DNA of 64,000 nucleotides from NCBI GenBank assembly GCA_964618895.1, contig CAZUDO010000059.1, positions 62,001 to 126,000 of the forward strand, given 5' to 3'. The notes under the pieces were generated by a model that was not told the DNA's origin, searched no databases, and was given only the letters and a program-made list of their open reading frames with translations. A program made the translations under genes and the position numbers. Origin of the DNA: CAZUDO01 sp964618895 (GTDB taxonomy: Bacteria > Desulfobacterota > Binatia > DP-6). How positions within the stretch are numbered: the stretch's first letter is position 1; the number at the start of each line of letters is the position of its first letter. This document shows, piece by piece, positions 24,824 to 34,400 of this stretch.

Positions 24824-24961
24824 GAGGGGCCGGTCCGGGGCGGTGGGGGCGTCGCCGGAGCGCCTCTCGAGCCGGCGCGCCCCGCTTGATCGGAGCGATT
24901 GCCACGACCGGCGAGAGCCGAAGCGAAGGCGACGCCCCCACCGCCCCGGACCGGCCCCCTC
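24824..24961. repeat. 138-bp inverted repeat between convergent genes
   Basis: The left arm 24824-24856 and right arm 24928-24961 are complementary over 33 bp apart from one extra C in the right arm; the loop is 71 nt. It begins with the core GGGGCCGGTCCGGGGCGGTG. It fills the gap between the converging small Cys-rich gene and hemerythrin-CBS gene and ends about 7 bp from the latter's stop, so a bidirectional terminator role is possible. Its architecture resembles the 111-bp hairpins at 49.0 and 54.6 kb, but the sequence differs. Confidence 0.8.
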
Positions 24962-24967
24962 GCAAAC

Positions 24968-25891
24968 CTACCCGAGCAGGAGCCGCAACAGGTCGCTGCG
25001 CGCGATCATCCCCACGATGATCCCCTCGGCGACCACCGGCACGGCGTTGTAGCACCGCTCGACCAGGAGCTGGGCCACCCGGCGGGCGGGCGTGTGGGGC
25101 GCCACCGTGACCGGATCGTTGGTCATCGCGGTGCGCACCCGCGTCCATTCGAAATGACCACGATGCGGCTCCAGGTCGCGCTGGGTGACGATGCCAACGG
25201 GACGGCCATCCTCGGCCACCGGGAGCTCGCGCACGCCGAGTGCCGTCATGGTCTCGGCTGCCCGCGCCAGCGTGTCGTCCGGGTGAAGGGTCGGCACCTG
25301 CGGTCGCATGACGTCGGCGGCGACCGCTGCCAGGGTGGCGGTCGGCGCGACCCCGTGCCGGCACGCCTCGGCCAGCGTGTCCACCAGCCGGCGCAGGGCC
25401 TCGGCGTCCCCGGGACCGAGGGCGTTCGTCTGGATGCTCGCGAACAGCTCCCGCAGCGGGCCCTCGTCGTGCGCCGACAGCGTCTGCTCGGCGATCGGCA
25501 GCAACGCGCCGTCCTCGCGGGCGATGTGCGCGCGCACGAAGGCGACGTACGACCGGAGCAGGCCCCCCAGGTCGGCGCCGGCGCGCAGCGCGCCGAGCCG
25601 CCGGCGGCCCTCGTCGTGCTCGGCGCGGAGATCGGCAAGCAGGGTAGCGTCGGCCGCGACGCCGCGGGCGGCCAAGGCCGGGAGCAGGGCTTCTTCCTTG
25701 CCGTGGTGGCACTGCTCGACGAAGCGCGTCAAGAAGTCCAGCACCGCATCCATGAGCCCGGGCGCCACCGGCTCGCCGCGCCGCAGGCGCTCGGCCAACC
25801 CCTCGAGACCGTCCAGCACACGCTCGATCAGGCGGTGCTCGGCTCGCAACTCGTCGCTCGTCCGCACGCTTTCGCCCTCAGCAGACGGCAT
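24968..25891 (-). CDS. Hemerythrin-like domain fused to a CBS pair
   Basis: A 307-residue cytoplasmic protein from ATG 25891. Residues about 12-155 form a hemerythrin HHE four-helix unit with the iron-ligand pattern: LRAEHRLIERVL, FVEQCHHGKEEALLP, LRAEHDEGRRRL and FVRAHIAREDGALLPIAE. Residues about 190-305 are two CBS motifs (VMRPQVPTLHPDDTL ... LPVAEDGRPVGIVTQRDL; AMTNDPVTVAPHTPA ... VPVVAEGIIVGMIARSDLL). The diiron half could sense O2, NO or redox state and pass the signal to the nucleotide-binding half. It neighbours NnrS and a ferritin-like protein, consistent with a NO/O2 response. Confidence 0.88.
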   Translation of the reverse strand: MPSAEGESVRTSDELRAEHRLIERVLDGLEGLAERLRRGEPVAPGLMDAVLDFLTRFVEQCHHGKEEALLPALAARGVAADATLLADLRAEHDEGRRRLGALRAGADLGGLLRSYVAFVRAHIAREDGALLPIAEQTLSAHDEGPLRELFASIQTNALGPGDAEALRRLVDTLAEACRHGVAPTATLAAVAADVMRPQVPTLHPDDTLARAAETMTALGVRELPVAEDGRPVGIVTQRDLEPHRGHFEWTRVRTAMTNDPVTVAPHTPARRVAQLLVERCYNAVPVVAEGIIVGMIARSDLLRLLLG

Positions 25892-26042
25892 GCCAGCGTG
25901 AATCCCCGTCCGGCCGCGGCCCGGCGGCGTCCCGTTCTCGCTCCTGCAACAGGCAGGCCGGCGATCGTGTCATCGGTGCGAACCGGGGGACCGGATGGCG
26001 CTCGCTGTTGCATGGTCCTGCTCTTGCTCCGATTGGAGAGCG

Positions 26043-26531
26043 ATGGAGCTGGACCAGCTTCTCGATCGATGCCGGGCGCTGGAGGAGCGCGCCGCATCCC
26101 TGTACCGCAGCTATGCCCGTGGGGCACGCAGCGACCCGGCCTGGTGCACCCTGTGGACCGCCCTCGCGCGGGAGGAGGAGGCTCACGCCCAGTCCCTCGC
26201 CGCGGCGCATCACGATCGCGACCCGGTCGAAGGTTGGCGCACGCGCCTCGACGGCTGGGATGACGCGTTGGCGGAGATCGAGGAGCGGCTGGCCACCGCC
26301 GAGCGCCTGAGCCCGGGGGCACCACCGGATCACCTGTTGGCCGCGGCGCTCGCACTCGAGATGACGGAGCTCGAGGGGCTGCGCCACGTGCTGCTCGCGG
26401 TGAGCAAGCAGCCGGTCGGCACCGCCGAGCCGGCCGCGCATGCGGAACGCTTGGCCGCCGCCGCGCAGTCGTCGGAGGACCCGCAGGTCCGCCTGCAGGC
26501 CGCGCTCCTGCGCGCCCGCGCCCGCCTGTAG
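26043..26531 (+). CDS. Ferritin-like (rubrerythrin-type) domain protein
   Basis: About 162 residues from ATG 26043. The helical pattern DQLLDRCRALEERAASLYRSYA then TALAREEEAHAQSLAAAH gives the first Glu and the E-E-x-H pair of a ferritin-like diiron site; a second pair ALEMTELEGLRHVLLAV occupies helices 3-4. No C-terminal rubredoxin domain is present. Probable role in iron or peroxide handling, with catalytic ability unproven because one carboxylate position cannot be assigned by eye. It is divergent from the hemerythrin-CBS gene (150-bp gap), which fits a shared stress role. Confidence 0.75.
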   Translation: MELDQLLDRCRALEERAASLYRSYARGARSDPAWCTLWTALAREEEAHAQSLAAAHHDRDPVEGWRTRLDGWDDALAEIEERLATAERLSPGAPPDHLLAAALALEMTELEGLRHVLLAVSKQPVGTAEPAAHAERLAAAAQSSEDPQVRLQAALLRARARL

Positions 26532-26540
26532 CCGGCGTCG

Positions 26541-27389
26541 TCACCCGAGCGCGAGACGCCACGCCCCGACCACCACCACCGCCCCGGCCACTGCTGCCCC
26601 CCACTGCAACGCGCGCCCGGGCGGGGCTGGCGCGACGCTGCCCGCCGCGAGCCCGAGCACCACCCCGGCGAGCAACCCGAACGCATGCGCCCCCAGGTCG
26701 CTGCGCGCCTCCGAGCCAAGCATCGCCAGCAAGGCCAGGCTGCCCGCGATCGGGACCCACCGTCGGACCGATCGCCGCCGCCGCACGGCGGCGAGCCCGC
26801 CCAGGATGCCGACCGCGCCGAACACGGCCGTCGATGCGCCCACCGAGGCGTGCCCATCGGCGTGCAGGACGGCGTTCGCGAGGTTGCCCGCTACCCCCGC
26901 CAACACGACCAGGCCGCACGCCACCCCGGGCCCGAGCACGCGGCCGACGGCGGAGACGAAGACCACCGTGCCGGCGACGTTGCCGGCGAGATGCGCGGCG
27001 TCGGCGTGCAGCGTGAGCGCGGTCACGGCGCGCCAGGGCTCGCCCGCGCGCACACGGCTCGCCACGGCAGTCCCGGCGGTGAACCACGATCCGCGCACCG
27101 CGCGCGGGCCGGTGACGACGTAGGCGGCCACCAGGACAAGCGCCAGCACGATTCCGACGCTCGTCGGGCCGTACTCCGGCACCGCCAGCGGCGCCGGCGG
27201 CCGCCGCCGCTGGTCGTGCCCGTAGGCGTCGAGCGCGGCCCGCGCGCGCGCAGCGTCGCCCTCGGCGACCACGAGTCGCCACGCCCCCGCATCCGCCACG
27301 ACGCGATACGGAACGCCCGCCGCCGCGAGGACCAGCGTCCATTCGTCGGCCTCGCTGGCGTGGCCGGTCACCCCGAGCACCACCTCCAT
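26541..27389 (-). CDS. Rhomboid family intramembrane serine protease
   Basis: About 282 residues from ATG 27389. An N-terminal soluble part of about 80 residues precedes six to seven membrane spans. Rhomboid hallmarks are present: TLHADAAHLAGNVAGT (the H-x-x-x-H-x-x-x-N loop), the catalytic Ser motif GASTAVFGAVG, and the His of SDLGAHAFGLLAGV. It cleaves substrates within the membrane; the target is unknown. The gene ends 9 bp from the stop of the ferritin-like gene (convergent) and is divergent from the small membrane protein at 27435. Confidence 0.92.
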   Translation of the reverse strand: MEVVLGVTGHASEADEWTLVLAAAGVPYRVVADAGAWRLVVAEGDAARARAALDAYGHDQRRRPPAPLAVPEYGPTSVGIVLALVLVAAYVVTGPRAVRGSWFTAGTAVASRVRAGEPWRAVTALTLHADAAHLAGNVAGTVVFVSAVGRVLGPGVACGLVVLAGVAGNLANAVLHADGHASVGASTAVFGAVGILGGLAAVRRRRSVRRWVPIAGSLALLAMLGSEARSDLGAHAFGLLAGVVLGLAAGSVAPAPPGRALQWGAAVAGAVVVVGAWRLALG

Positions 27390-27434
27390 CAACGCCGAGC
27401 CTTGCTCCGCGGGGGCGAACAAGTAAATAGAGGC

Positions 27435-27818
27435 ATGCTCAACATCTTCGCGGTACTGTTCGCGCTGCTCGGCGTGTCGAACCTCTTGAAGCCGTTGCAG
27501 ATGGGAGGCGCGCAGACCGGCTTCGTGCTGTTCGGGCACCGGCTCGACGGCGCGGCCAATACGGTCGCCGGGCCATTGTTCGGACTCTTCCTGTTCGCGT
27601 ACGCGTTCGCCATCTGGCGCCGGCAATCGATCGCCCTCCCGCTCGGCGCCGTCTATGCCGGCTACGTGGTCGTGAACCTCGTCCTGTTCACGATCCTCAA
27701 CGAGCGCCCGCCCGGCGCGCCCTATTTCGCCTTCGTGACGGTCTACGCCCTGGTGGCGATTGGCGTCTCCGCCGGCGCGGTCGTGCTGCTCGCCCGCGAA
27801 CGGGCGAGCCTCACCTGA
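27435..27818 (+). CDS. Small four-span membrane protein of unknown function
   Basis: A 127-residue protein from ATG 27435. It consists of four hydrophobic segments (MLNIFAVLFALLGVSNLL; TVAGPLFGLFLFAYAFAIW; LGAVYAGYVVVNLVLFTIL; VYALVAIGVSAGAVVLLA) with short polar loops. I do not recognise a named family. It lies 45 bp from the divergent rhomboid gene and 6 bp before the broken LLM gene, in the same direction as the latter, so the two probably share a transcript. Confidence 0.75.
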   Translation: MLNIFAVLFALLGVSNLLKPLQMGGAQTGFVLFGHRLDGAANTVAGPLFGLFLFAYAFAIWRRQSIALPLGAVYAGYVVVNLVLFTILNERPPGAPYFAFVTVYALVAIGVSAGAVVLLARERASLT

Positions 27819-27824
27819 GAGCCG

Positions 27825-28539
27825 ATGGCGCTCGAGCTCGCGATCCAGGTGGGCGGCGGCCAGGTGCGTCACCACCAGACCGGCATCGAGGCCATCGTCG
27901 AGGAGACGCTGCTCGCCGAAGCGCTCGGCTTCGGCACCGTGTTCGTCCCGGACCACTACGTCTTCGAGTCGCTCGGCACCCTGCAACGCGACCTGCCGGC
28001 GTACGAGATGTCGTTCGTGATGGCGACCCTGGCGCAGCGCACGCGCACCATCCGCATCGGCAGCCACGTGGCCTGCGTCCTCTTCCGTCATCCGGCGCTG
28101 CTGGCGCGCCTGTTCGCGCAGATCGACGAGGCCAGCGGCGGGCGGCTGATCGGGGGCGTCGGCGCCGGCTGGACGCGGGAGCCTGGCCGCGTTCTCCGAC
28201 GCCGCGCTGCCCGAGAAGCTGGCGCGCGTGCGCGCCGCCGAGGCCACCGCCGGCCGCCCGGCCGGAAGCACGCGCTTCGCCTCCACCATCTTCACCTACA
28301 CCCTCACGGCGTCGCCCGCCGAGACGCGCACGGTCGCGGAGAACCTGGGGCGCGTGTTCTCGCTCGCCCCGGACGACGTGCTCCGCCATCCGGTGGTCCT
28401 GGTCGGCACGCCGGAGGAGATGGTGGCGGAGCTCCGCCGCCGGGAGCGCACGCACGGCCTCACGCTGCTGGCGGTCAACTTCACCGGCCCGGAGCAGCTG
28501 CGCACGTTCGGCGAGCGGGTCCTGCCCGGGCTGCGCTGA
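27825..28539 (+). pseudogene. LLM-class (F420/FMN luciferase-like) oxidoreductase, internal deletion with frameshift
   Basis: The frame from ATG 27825 reads as a normal luciferase-like N-terminus (HHQTGIEAIVEETLLAEALG, FVPDHYVF, LAQRTRTIRIGSHVAC, then GGVGAGWTRE) up to about 28180. From there the homologous reading continues one frame over: LAAFSDAALPEKLARVRAA, TVAENLGRVFSLAPDDVL, PVVLVGTPEEMVAELRRR, stop 28539. Between GWTRE and LAAFSDAAL a typical member has roughly 80 more residues, so a deletion removed the middle of the TIM barrel and shifted the frame. The product cannot be functional. A remnant of an F420-dependent enzyme hints that the organism or its ancestors made F420. Confidence 0.88.
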
Positions 28540-28553
28540 CGGCACCCGCGACG

Positions 28554-28922
28554 CTAGTCGTCGTCTTTGCCGCCCGTGCCCACGAAGCGGTCCGCGGGGT
28601 CGGTGAACAGCACGTTGAACGTGGTGAGCGAGCCGTAGGCGCGCGTGATGTAGTCCTGCAGCTCGAGCCGGTCCGTGTCCGCCAGCTTGGGGTGGCTGTT
28701 GATCCGTTGCTCGAGCACACGCAGGCGGTCGCGCACGTTGACGATCTTCCGGAAGAAGCCGTCGATCGGGATCACCTTCTCCTGCGTCCCGGCGCGCCCG
28801 GGCTTGAGCACCACCTGCCCGCCCACCCAGCGATCGCCGATCTCGCCCGTGACCGACGTGTCGGCGTTCTGCGTCGCGCGGATCACCTGCATGATCTTCC
28901 GCAGATCCTCTTCTTCCAGCAT
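28554..28922 (-). CDS. Conserved-looking hypothetical protein
   Basis: A 122-residue acidic protein from ATG 28922 with no signal peptide or membrane span. I do not recognise a family. The N-terminus MLEEEDLRKIMQVIRATQNA and the pair DGFFRKIVNVRDRLRVLEQRI are helical and could form a coiled-coil dimer; the middle GDRWVGGQVVLKPG is beta-like. It converges with the broken LLM gene and lies 27 bp downstream of the SGNH-MBOAT gene on the same strand, so it may be cotranscribed with it. Confidence 0.65.
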   Translation of the reverse strand: MLEEEDLRKIMQVIRATQNADTSVTGEIGDRWVGGQVVLKPGRAGTQEKVIPIDGFFRKIVNVRDRLRVLEQRINSHPKLADTDRLELQDYITRAYGSLTTFNVLFTDPADRFVGTGGKDDD

Positions 28923-28949
28923 GCGCCCTCCCCTGGCACGGGGCCGCGG

Positions 28950-31376
28950 TCAGCGCAAGCCGAACAGGACGAGCACGACGGCACCCAGGTCGGCGAGCGC
29001 CAGCCACCCGGGCATGAAGGTGGGCACGCACACCAGGACCATGAAGGCGAGGGTGGCCAGGCGTCCGCCGTTGACACCCGCACGCGCCGCGGCACGTCGC
29101 CGGGACCAATGCACCAGGAGCACCGCCGCGGCATTGAACGCCACCCAGAGGAGCATCCCCTGCCAGGGCGCCGCCGGATCGCCGCGGGCGTCGGCGATCT
29201 TGAGCGCGGCCCACAGGTGCCAGAGGGCGCTCAGGAGGAAGACGACGATCACGTTGCTGACATCGTCTTCGCGGCTGCCTCCCAGGGGGAGGTACACGTA
29301 CGTGCGCAGCCAGCGGCCGAGCGAGACGTGCCAGCGCCGCCAGAAATCGGCGGGATCGGTGGCGGCCCAGGGCGCACGGAAGTTTTCGCTCACGCGCACG
29401 CCGACGAGTGCCCCGAGGGCGATCACGATGTCGCTCGTCCCGCTCAGCATGGCGTACGCCCAGGCCGGCAGCTCGAGCACCCACAGCCACAGCCGGAGCC
29501 GCGTCACCGCCATGCCGCCGCTGCCGAACACCTGCGCCGTCAGCGCGCCGAGCACGAGCAGGGCCGCCGCGACCTTGAGCGTGCCGAGCAGCAACCGCCC
29601 GAGCGCCCGCACGCTCGTCCGGAGCTGCGCGCCGAACGCGCCCGGGGCGTCGAGGGCGGCGTCAGCGTCGGCGCGGTGGGCCGCGACCTCCGCCACCGTT
29701 TCGATCGGGCCGGCGAGCACGGTCGGGAAGAAGAACGCGCCCGCCAGCAGGTCCCGCAGACGCGCCGGCCCCTGGCCCTGGCGCCGGTCGCGGGCGTACG
29801 CGATCAGTCGTAGCAGCAGCACGTTGGTCACCAGCGCCACCGCGAGACGATCGTCGGCCGCGGTGCCGGGGAGCCATTCGGCGAGCCACGCCACGGGCAC
29901 GAGCACGAACGCGAGCAGGAAGCCCCCGATGGCCACCACGCCGATGCGGCCGGGGACACGCTCGACCAACATCCAGAAGAGCACCACCGCCGCCACCAGC
30001 GCCAGCGCCGCCCCCCAAGTTCCCAGCCCCGCCAGCAGGCCGACCCCGATCGCGGCCTGCCACCACGTCCGCAGCGCTGCCGGCAGCACGACGCCGGCCC
30101 AGGTGAGCCCGACCGCGATCAGCCCGTACTGCACGAAGCGGGCGAACAGCCCTTGCCGCTCGCCCCAGGCGGCGTCGAGGAAGGCCTGCGGGAACGGCGA
30201 CAGCGGCACCGGCCGGCCGACGAAGAACGCCGGCGCACTGACGACACCCTCCGGGAGCAGGCGCTTCTTCACCAGGAATCCCCAGATGGCGCCGCCGGCG
30301 ACGAAGTGGCCCTTCAGGTCCCAGCGCACGCTGCCCGGGAAGTACCCGCTCTCGCCCTTGGTCGTGTACAGGTGGCGGAAGCGCTCGCTCATGTCGACCG
30401 CAGGAATGCCGAGGTCGGCGGCCATCCCGAGCAGCAGCTCCGCATCGCCGCCCTCGGCCTCGGGCAGCGGTGTGCCCCAGTGCGAGGGGGCGAGGGCGAG
30501 CACCAGCCGCGCCCCGGCGGCGGCGGTCTCGTCGCGCAGGGCCTGCAGCAGCGCACGCGCCAGGTCGGCCGCGCGCTCGTGCTCGACCTGCAGATCCGAC
30601 GGTGGCAGCCCGAGCGTGGTCGGGTCCGCCCAGGCGAGGGGCGGGCCGCTGCGCGTCGGGATGCCCCGCGCGCGGCGGTAGAGCTGCGAGCGCGCGAACA
30701 CGCTGTCGCGCGCCAGGGCCGCCGGGTCGGCGGGCGCATCGCCCTTCACCTCCACCACCGTCAGCTGCCCTCCCTCCATGAAGCTGAAGAAGGGCTTGGC
30801 CGGAATCGCCTGCCCGGTCTCCTTGATCATGAACGGCGACAGCGACGGCAGCTCGCTCACCGGATTCAGGACCACCAGGACGAGATCGGGCGCGAAGCGC
30901 ACCGCCTCGTGCCGGAAGTACAGCAGGTCCTGGTCGAGGGAAAACCCCCCGATGCCGGCATTGATGACCTCGAGACGCCGCCCGGCGCGCTGGTCGGCGA
31001 AGCTCTCGAGCCAGCGCGGGAGGATCCCGTGCGGGACGACCCCGAGGCCTTCGGGGAGGTTGCCCCCCAGGAGCAGGATGCGCGCCGTCTCCGGCGGCTT
31101 CTCCATCGGGCGCTCGAGATCGCGCAGCCCGGTCGTGCTGGTCTCCAACGCCACCGCCGGCAGCGGACTGTCGCCGCCGCATCGCCCGACCCAGCCCCGC
31201 AGCCCCGGCACGTGCGTCCATCCGAACCGCGGATCCGCCTGATACACCGCCCCGGGGGTCTCGAGACACAGGCGATCGCCCTGGATGCGCGCCACGCCTT
31301 CGGCGACCAGCCCGGTGGCGAGCACCCCGAGCAGCGCGAACCTCGCGCGCGAGGAGAGGGACGCAGCTGCCGGCAC
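28950..31376 (-). CDS. SGNH-like domain fused to an MBOAT acyltransferase
   Basis: An 808-residue protein from GTG 31376. One N-terminal span leads to an SGNH-like domain (about residues 85-380): block I reads ILLLGGNLPEGLGV where family members have GDS, so the nucleophile Ser is Asn; later blocks include VINAGIGGFS and the D-x-x-x-H segment DLKGHFVAGGA. The C-terminal half (about 430-805) is a multi-span MBOAT domain with DFWRRWHVSLGRWLRTYVYLPLGG split by the usual turn, and the catalytic His in ALWHLWAAL. MBOAT/SGNH pairs such as AlgI with AlgJ/X O-acetylate exported polysaccharides; here both lie in one chain. Substrate unknown; no exopolysaccharide genes are adjacent. Confidence 0.85.
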   Translation of the reverse strand: MPAAASLSSRARFALLGVLATGLVAEGVARIQGDRLCLETPGAVYQADPRFGWTHVPGLRGWVGRCGGDSPLPAVALETSTTGLRDLERPMEKPPETARILLLGGNLPEGLGVVPHGILPRWLESFADQRAGRRLEVINAGIGGFSLDQDLLYFRHEAVRFAPDLVLVVLNPVSELPSLSPFMIKETGQAIPAKPFFSFMEGGQLTVVEVKGDAPADPAALARDSVFARSQLYRRARGIPTRSGPPLAWADPTTLGLPPSDLQVEHERAADLARALLQALRDETAAAGARLVLALAPSHWGTPLPEAEGGDAELLLGMAADLGIPAVDMSERFRHLYTTKGESGYFPGSVRWDLKGHFVAGGAIWGFLVKKRLLPEGVVSAPAFFVGRPVPLSPFPQAFLDAAWGERQGLFARFVQYGLIAVGLTWAGVVLPAALRTWWQAAIGVGLLAGLGTWGAALALVAAVVLFWMLVERVPGRIGVVAIGGFLLAFVLVPVAWLAEWLPGTAADDRLAVALVTNVLLLRLIAYARDRRQGQGPARLRDLLAGAFFFPTVLAGPIETVAEVAAHRADADAALDAPGAFGAQLRTSVRALGRLLLGTLKVAAALLVLGALTAQVFGSGGMAVTRLRLWLWVLELPAWAYAMLSGTSDIVIALGALVGVRVSENFRAPWAATDPADFWRRWHVSLGRWLRTYVYLPLGGSREDDVSNVIVVFLLSALWHLWAALKIADARGDPAAPWQGMLLWVAFNAAAVLLVHWSRRRAAARAGVNGGRLATLAFMVLVCVPTFMPGWLALADLGAVVLVLFGLR

Positions 31377-31411
31377 GGGGCTGGACGATTAGCGGACGGC
31401 GTCGGCGGCCG

Positions 31412-34400
31412 TCAACGCGGAGGGTCCACCGGCTCCCCGTCGCGCAGCGCCTTCGTGAATGCCGTCAGCTCGGGCTCCAGGCGCGCCAGCTCGCGCTCGA
31501 GGGCGGCCACGGCGTGTTCGGCGTCGTCGAGCACGCCGGCATGGCCGAGGGTCTCGACGTGCCAGGCGGCCTCCCGTGCCGCGCCCGCCGCGAGCGTGGC
31601 CAGCGAGCCCTTCAGGCGATGCGCGGCATGCTCCAGGCGGAGCGCATCGCCGCGCGTCAGCGCGGCCCGCAGCTCGATCAGGGTGTGGCGCGCGTCGTCG
31701 CGGAAGAGCCGCACGGCTTCGAGCGCGAGACCGCTGTCGGCGCCCATCTGGTCGAGGAGCGTCCGGCGGTCGAGGACGGCCCCCCCCGGCGACGGGTCGA
31801 CGGCCGTGCTGGCGCGCGGCGCGGCGCCGTCGCTGGTACCGCCGGGCAACACGCGGGCGATGGCCGCGAACAGCTCCTGGGCCCGGATGGGCTTGGCGAC
31901 GTAGGCGTCGACGCCCGCGGCCAGGCAGCGCTCGCGGTCGCTCTTCATCGCATGCGCCGTCACGGCGACGATCGGGAGGTGGCGGCCGGTGGTCGCCTCG
32001 CGCGTGCGGATGGCCTCCGTCGCGGCCAGGCCGTCCATCTCGGGCATCTGCACGTCCATCAGGACGACGTCGAACTCCTCGTCCTCGAGGGCCGACAGGG
32101 CTTGCCGGCCGTCTCCCACGGCGACGACGCGATGCCCCTGGCGCTCCAGCAGGCGGACCGCCACCTGCCCGTTGACGGGGTTGTCTTCGGCCAGGAGGAC
32201 GCGCAGCGGCGGATGCGTTGCCAGCGGATCGTCCTCCCCCCGGACGCGCTCCTCGTGCCACGTCCCGGCCTGCACTCCCATGCGCACCGTCGCGTGGAAC
32301 GTGCTGCCCTGCCCCACCGTGCTCTCGACCCAGAGCGCCCCGCCCATGCGCTCGACGAGCTCGCGCGCGATCGCCAGGCCGAGTCCCGTGCCGCCGTACT
32401 CCCGCGTGGTCGATCCGTCTGCCTGCGTGAACGGCTCGAAGATCAGCGCGAGCTTGTCGGCGGGGATGCCGATCCCGGTGTCGCGTACGCTGAGATGGAG
32501 CGTGAGCGCGGCGTCGTCACGGGTCTCGACGCCGATCCGCACCACCACCTCGCCGTGGCGGGTGAACTTGATGGCGTTTCCCACCAGGTTGACGACCACC
32601 TGGCGCAGGCGGGTCGGATCGCCGACCAGGATCTCGGGCACGTGCGGCGCCACTGCCCAGGCGAGCGTCAGCCCGCGCTGGCGGGCCCGCACGTCGAGCG
32701 GCCGGAGCGTCTCGCCCAGGCGCTGGCGGATCGGGAACGGCACCGCCTCCAGCTCGAGCTTGCCGGCTTCGATCTTCGAGAAGTCGAGGATGTCGTTCAG
32801 GATACGCAGGAGGTCGCTCGCCGACGACCGGGCGGCGTTGAGGTATTCGCGCTGCTCGGCGCTGAGCTCGGTGTCGAGCGCGAGGTCCGTCATGCCGATC
32901 ACGCCGTTCATCGGGGTGCGGATCTCGTGGCTCATGTTGGCGAGGAACTCGGACTTGAGACGCGTGGCCTCGACGGCCTGGTCGCGCGCCGCCCGCAGCT
33001 CCTCTTCCGCCCGGCGGCGCTCGGTCACGTCCATGCCGACCCCAGAGATCCGGACCGGGATGTCCTGCGCGTCGCGAAACACGCGCCCGAAGGTAGCGCG
33101 CCAGCGCACGCTGCCGTCTTGCCAGACGATCCGGAACTCGGCCACGTGGTCGGTGCCGTTGGCCACGTTCCGCGCCAGGGTCCGCGCCAGCTCGACCCGA
33201 TCGTCCGGGTGGACCAACCCGACGAACGTCGCGATGCGGCCGTCGAATCCGCCCGGCGGGAGCCCGAACAGCAGCTCGTAGCCCTCCGACCACGTGACCT
33301 TGCCGGTGCTGAGGTCCACGTCCCAGGTCCCCATGCGCGCCGCGTCGAGGCACAGCTTCAGCCGGGCGTCGCTCTCGCGCAGCGCGGCGTAGGCGCGGTT
33401 GCGCTCGGTCACGTCCAGCATGGCGCCGATCATGCGCTCGGCCTTCCCGCGCGCGTCGCGCATGACGAAGCCGTGATCGACGATGTCGACATACGAGCCG
33501 TCCGCGCGCCGGAAGCGGAACTCCTCCCGCCAGCGCGCCCCGTCGCCGCGCAGGGTCGCTTCGATGGTGGCGACGACGCGCGCGCGATCGTCGGGGTGGA
33601 TCTTGTCCCGCCACCACGCGACATCCGCCCCCACCTCGCTCACCAGGTACCCGAACTTGGCGCCGGCGTTCTCGGCGTACCACACCTCGCCGGTGCGCAT
33701 ATCCCAGTCCCACAACGCGTCCGTCACCACCGACGCCACCACCCGGAAGCGTTCCTGGGTGAGCCGCAGGGCGTCCTCCGTGCGCCGCCGCTCCGACACG
33801 TCGCGCACGATGCCGGTGAACACCGCGCGCCCGTCCCCGCTCCGGCGGAGCGGCCACGCCGTCACCTCGCAGGCGAACGTGGAGCCGTCGAGCCGGAGGC
33901 CGCGCCCTTCTCCGGTCCACGGCCGCACCTCCCCCGGCTGCCGGCGCGCGGTGTCCAGCGCCGCCTCGCACCACGTCCGCTCCCGCTCGGGGATGACGAC
34001 CCGTACGTGCTGGCCGACCAGTTCCCGCGGCGTCCATCCGAACACGCGCGCCACCGAGTCGCTGGCGAGCTGCACGATCCCGTCGGCATCGATGGTGATC
34101 ATGGGGTCGATGGTGGAGGCGAGCACGGCCCGGAGCTGGGCTTCGTGGTCGCGTTTCTGATCGTAGGCCGATTCCAGCGCCCGCTGCGTCCGGAACGTCC
34201 GCCACTGGAGACGCTCGCGGAGCGCCACCATCAGGACGACCAGGCCCGCGATAACCGTGTCGCCCAGCAGGCTCGTGGTGTACACTTGGCCGTCGTCCAG
34301 CGGCCACACCAGCGGCCGCGCGGCGGACAGCGCCAGGAACAGCGCACTCGCACCCGCCATCCAGGCCGCCGACCAGGGGACCAGGAGGGCGGTGAACACC

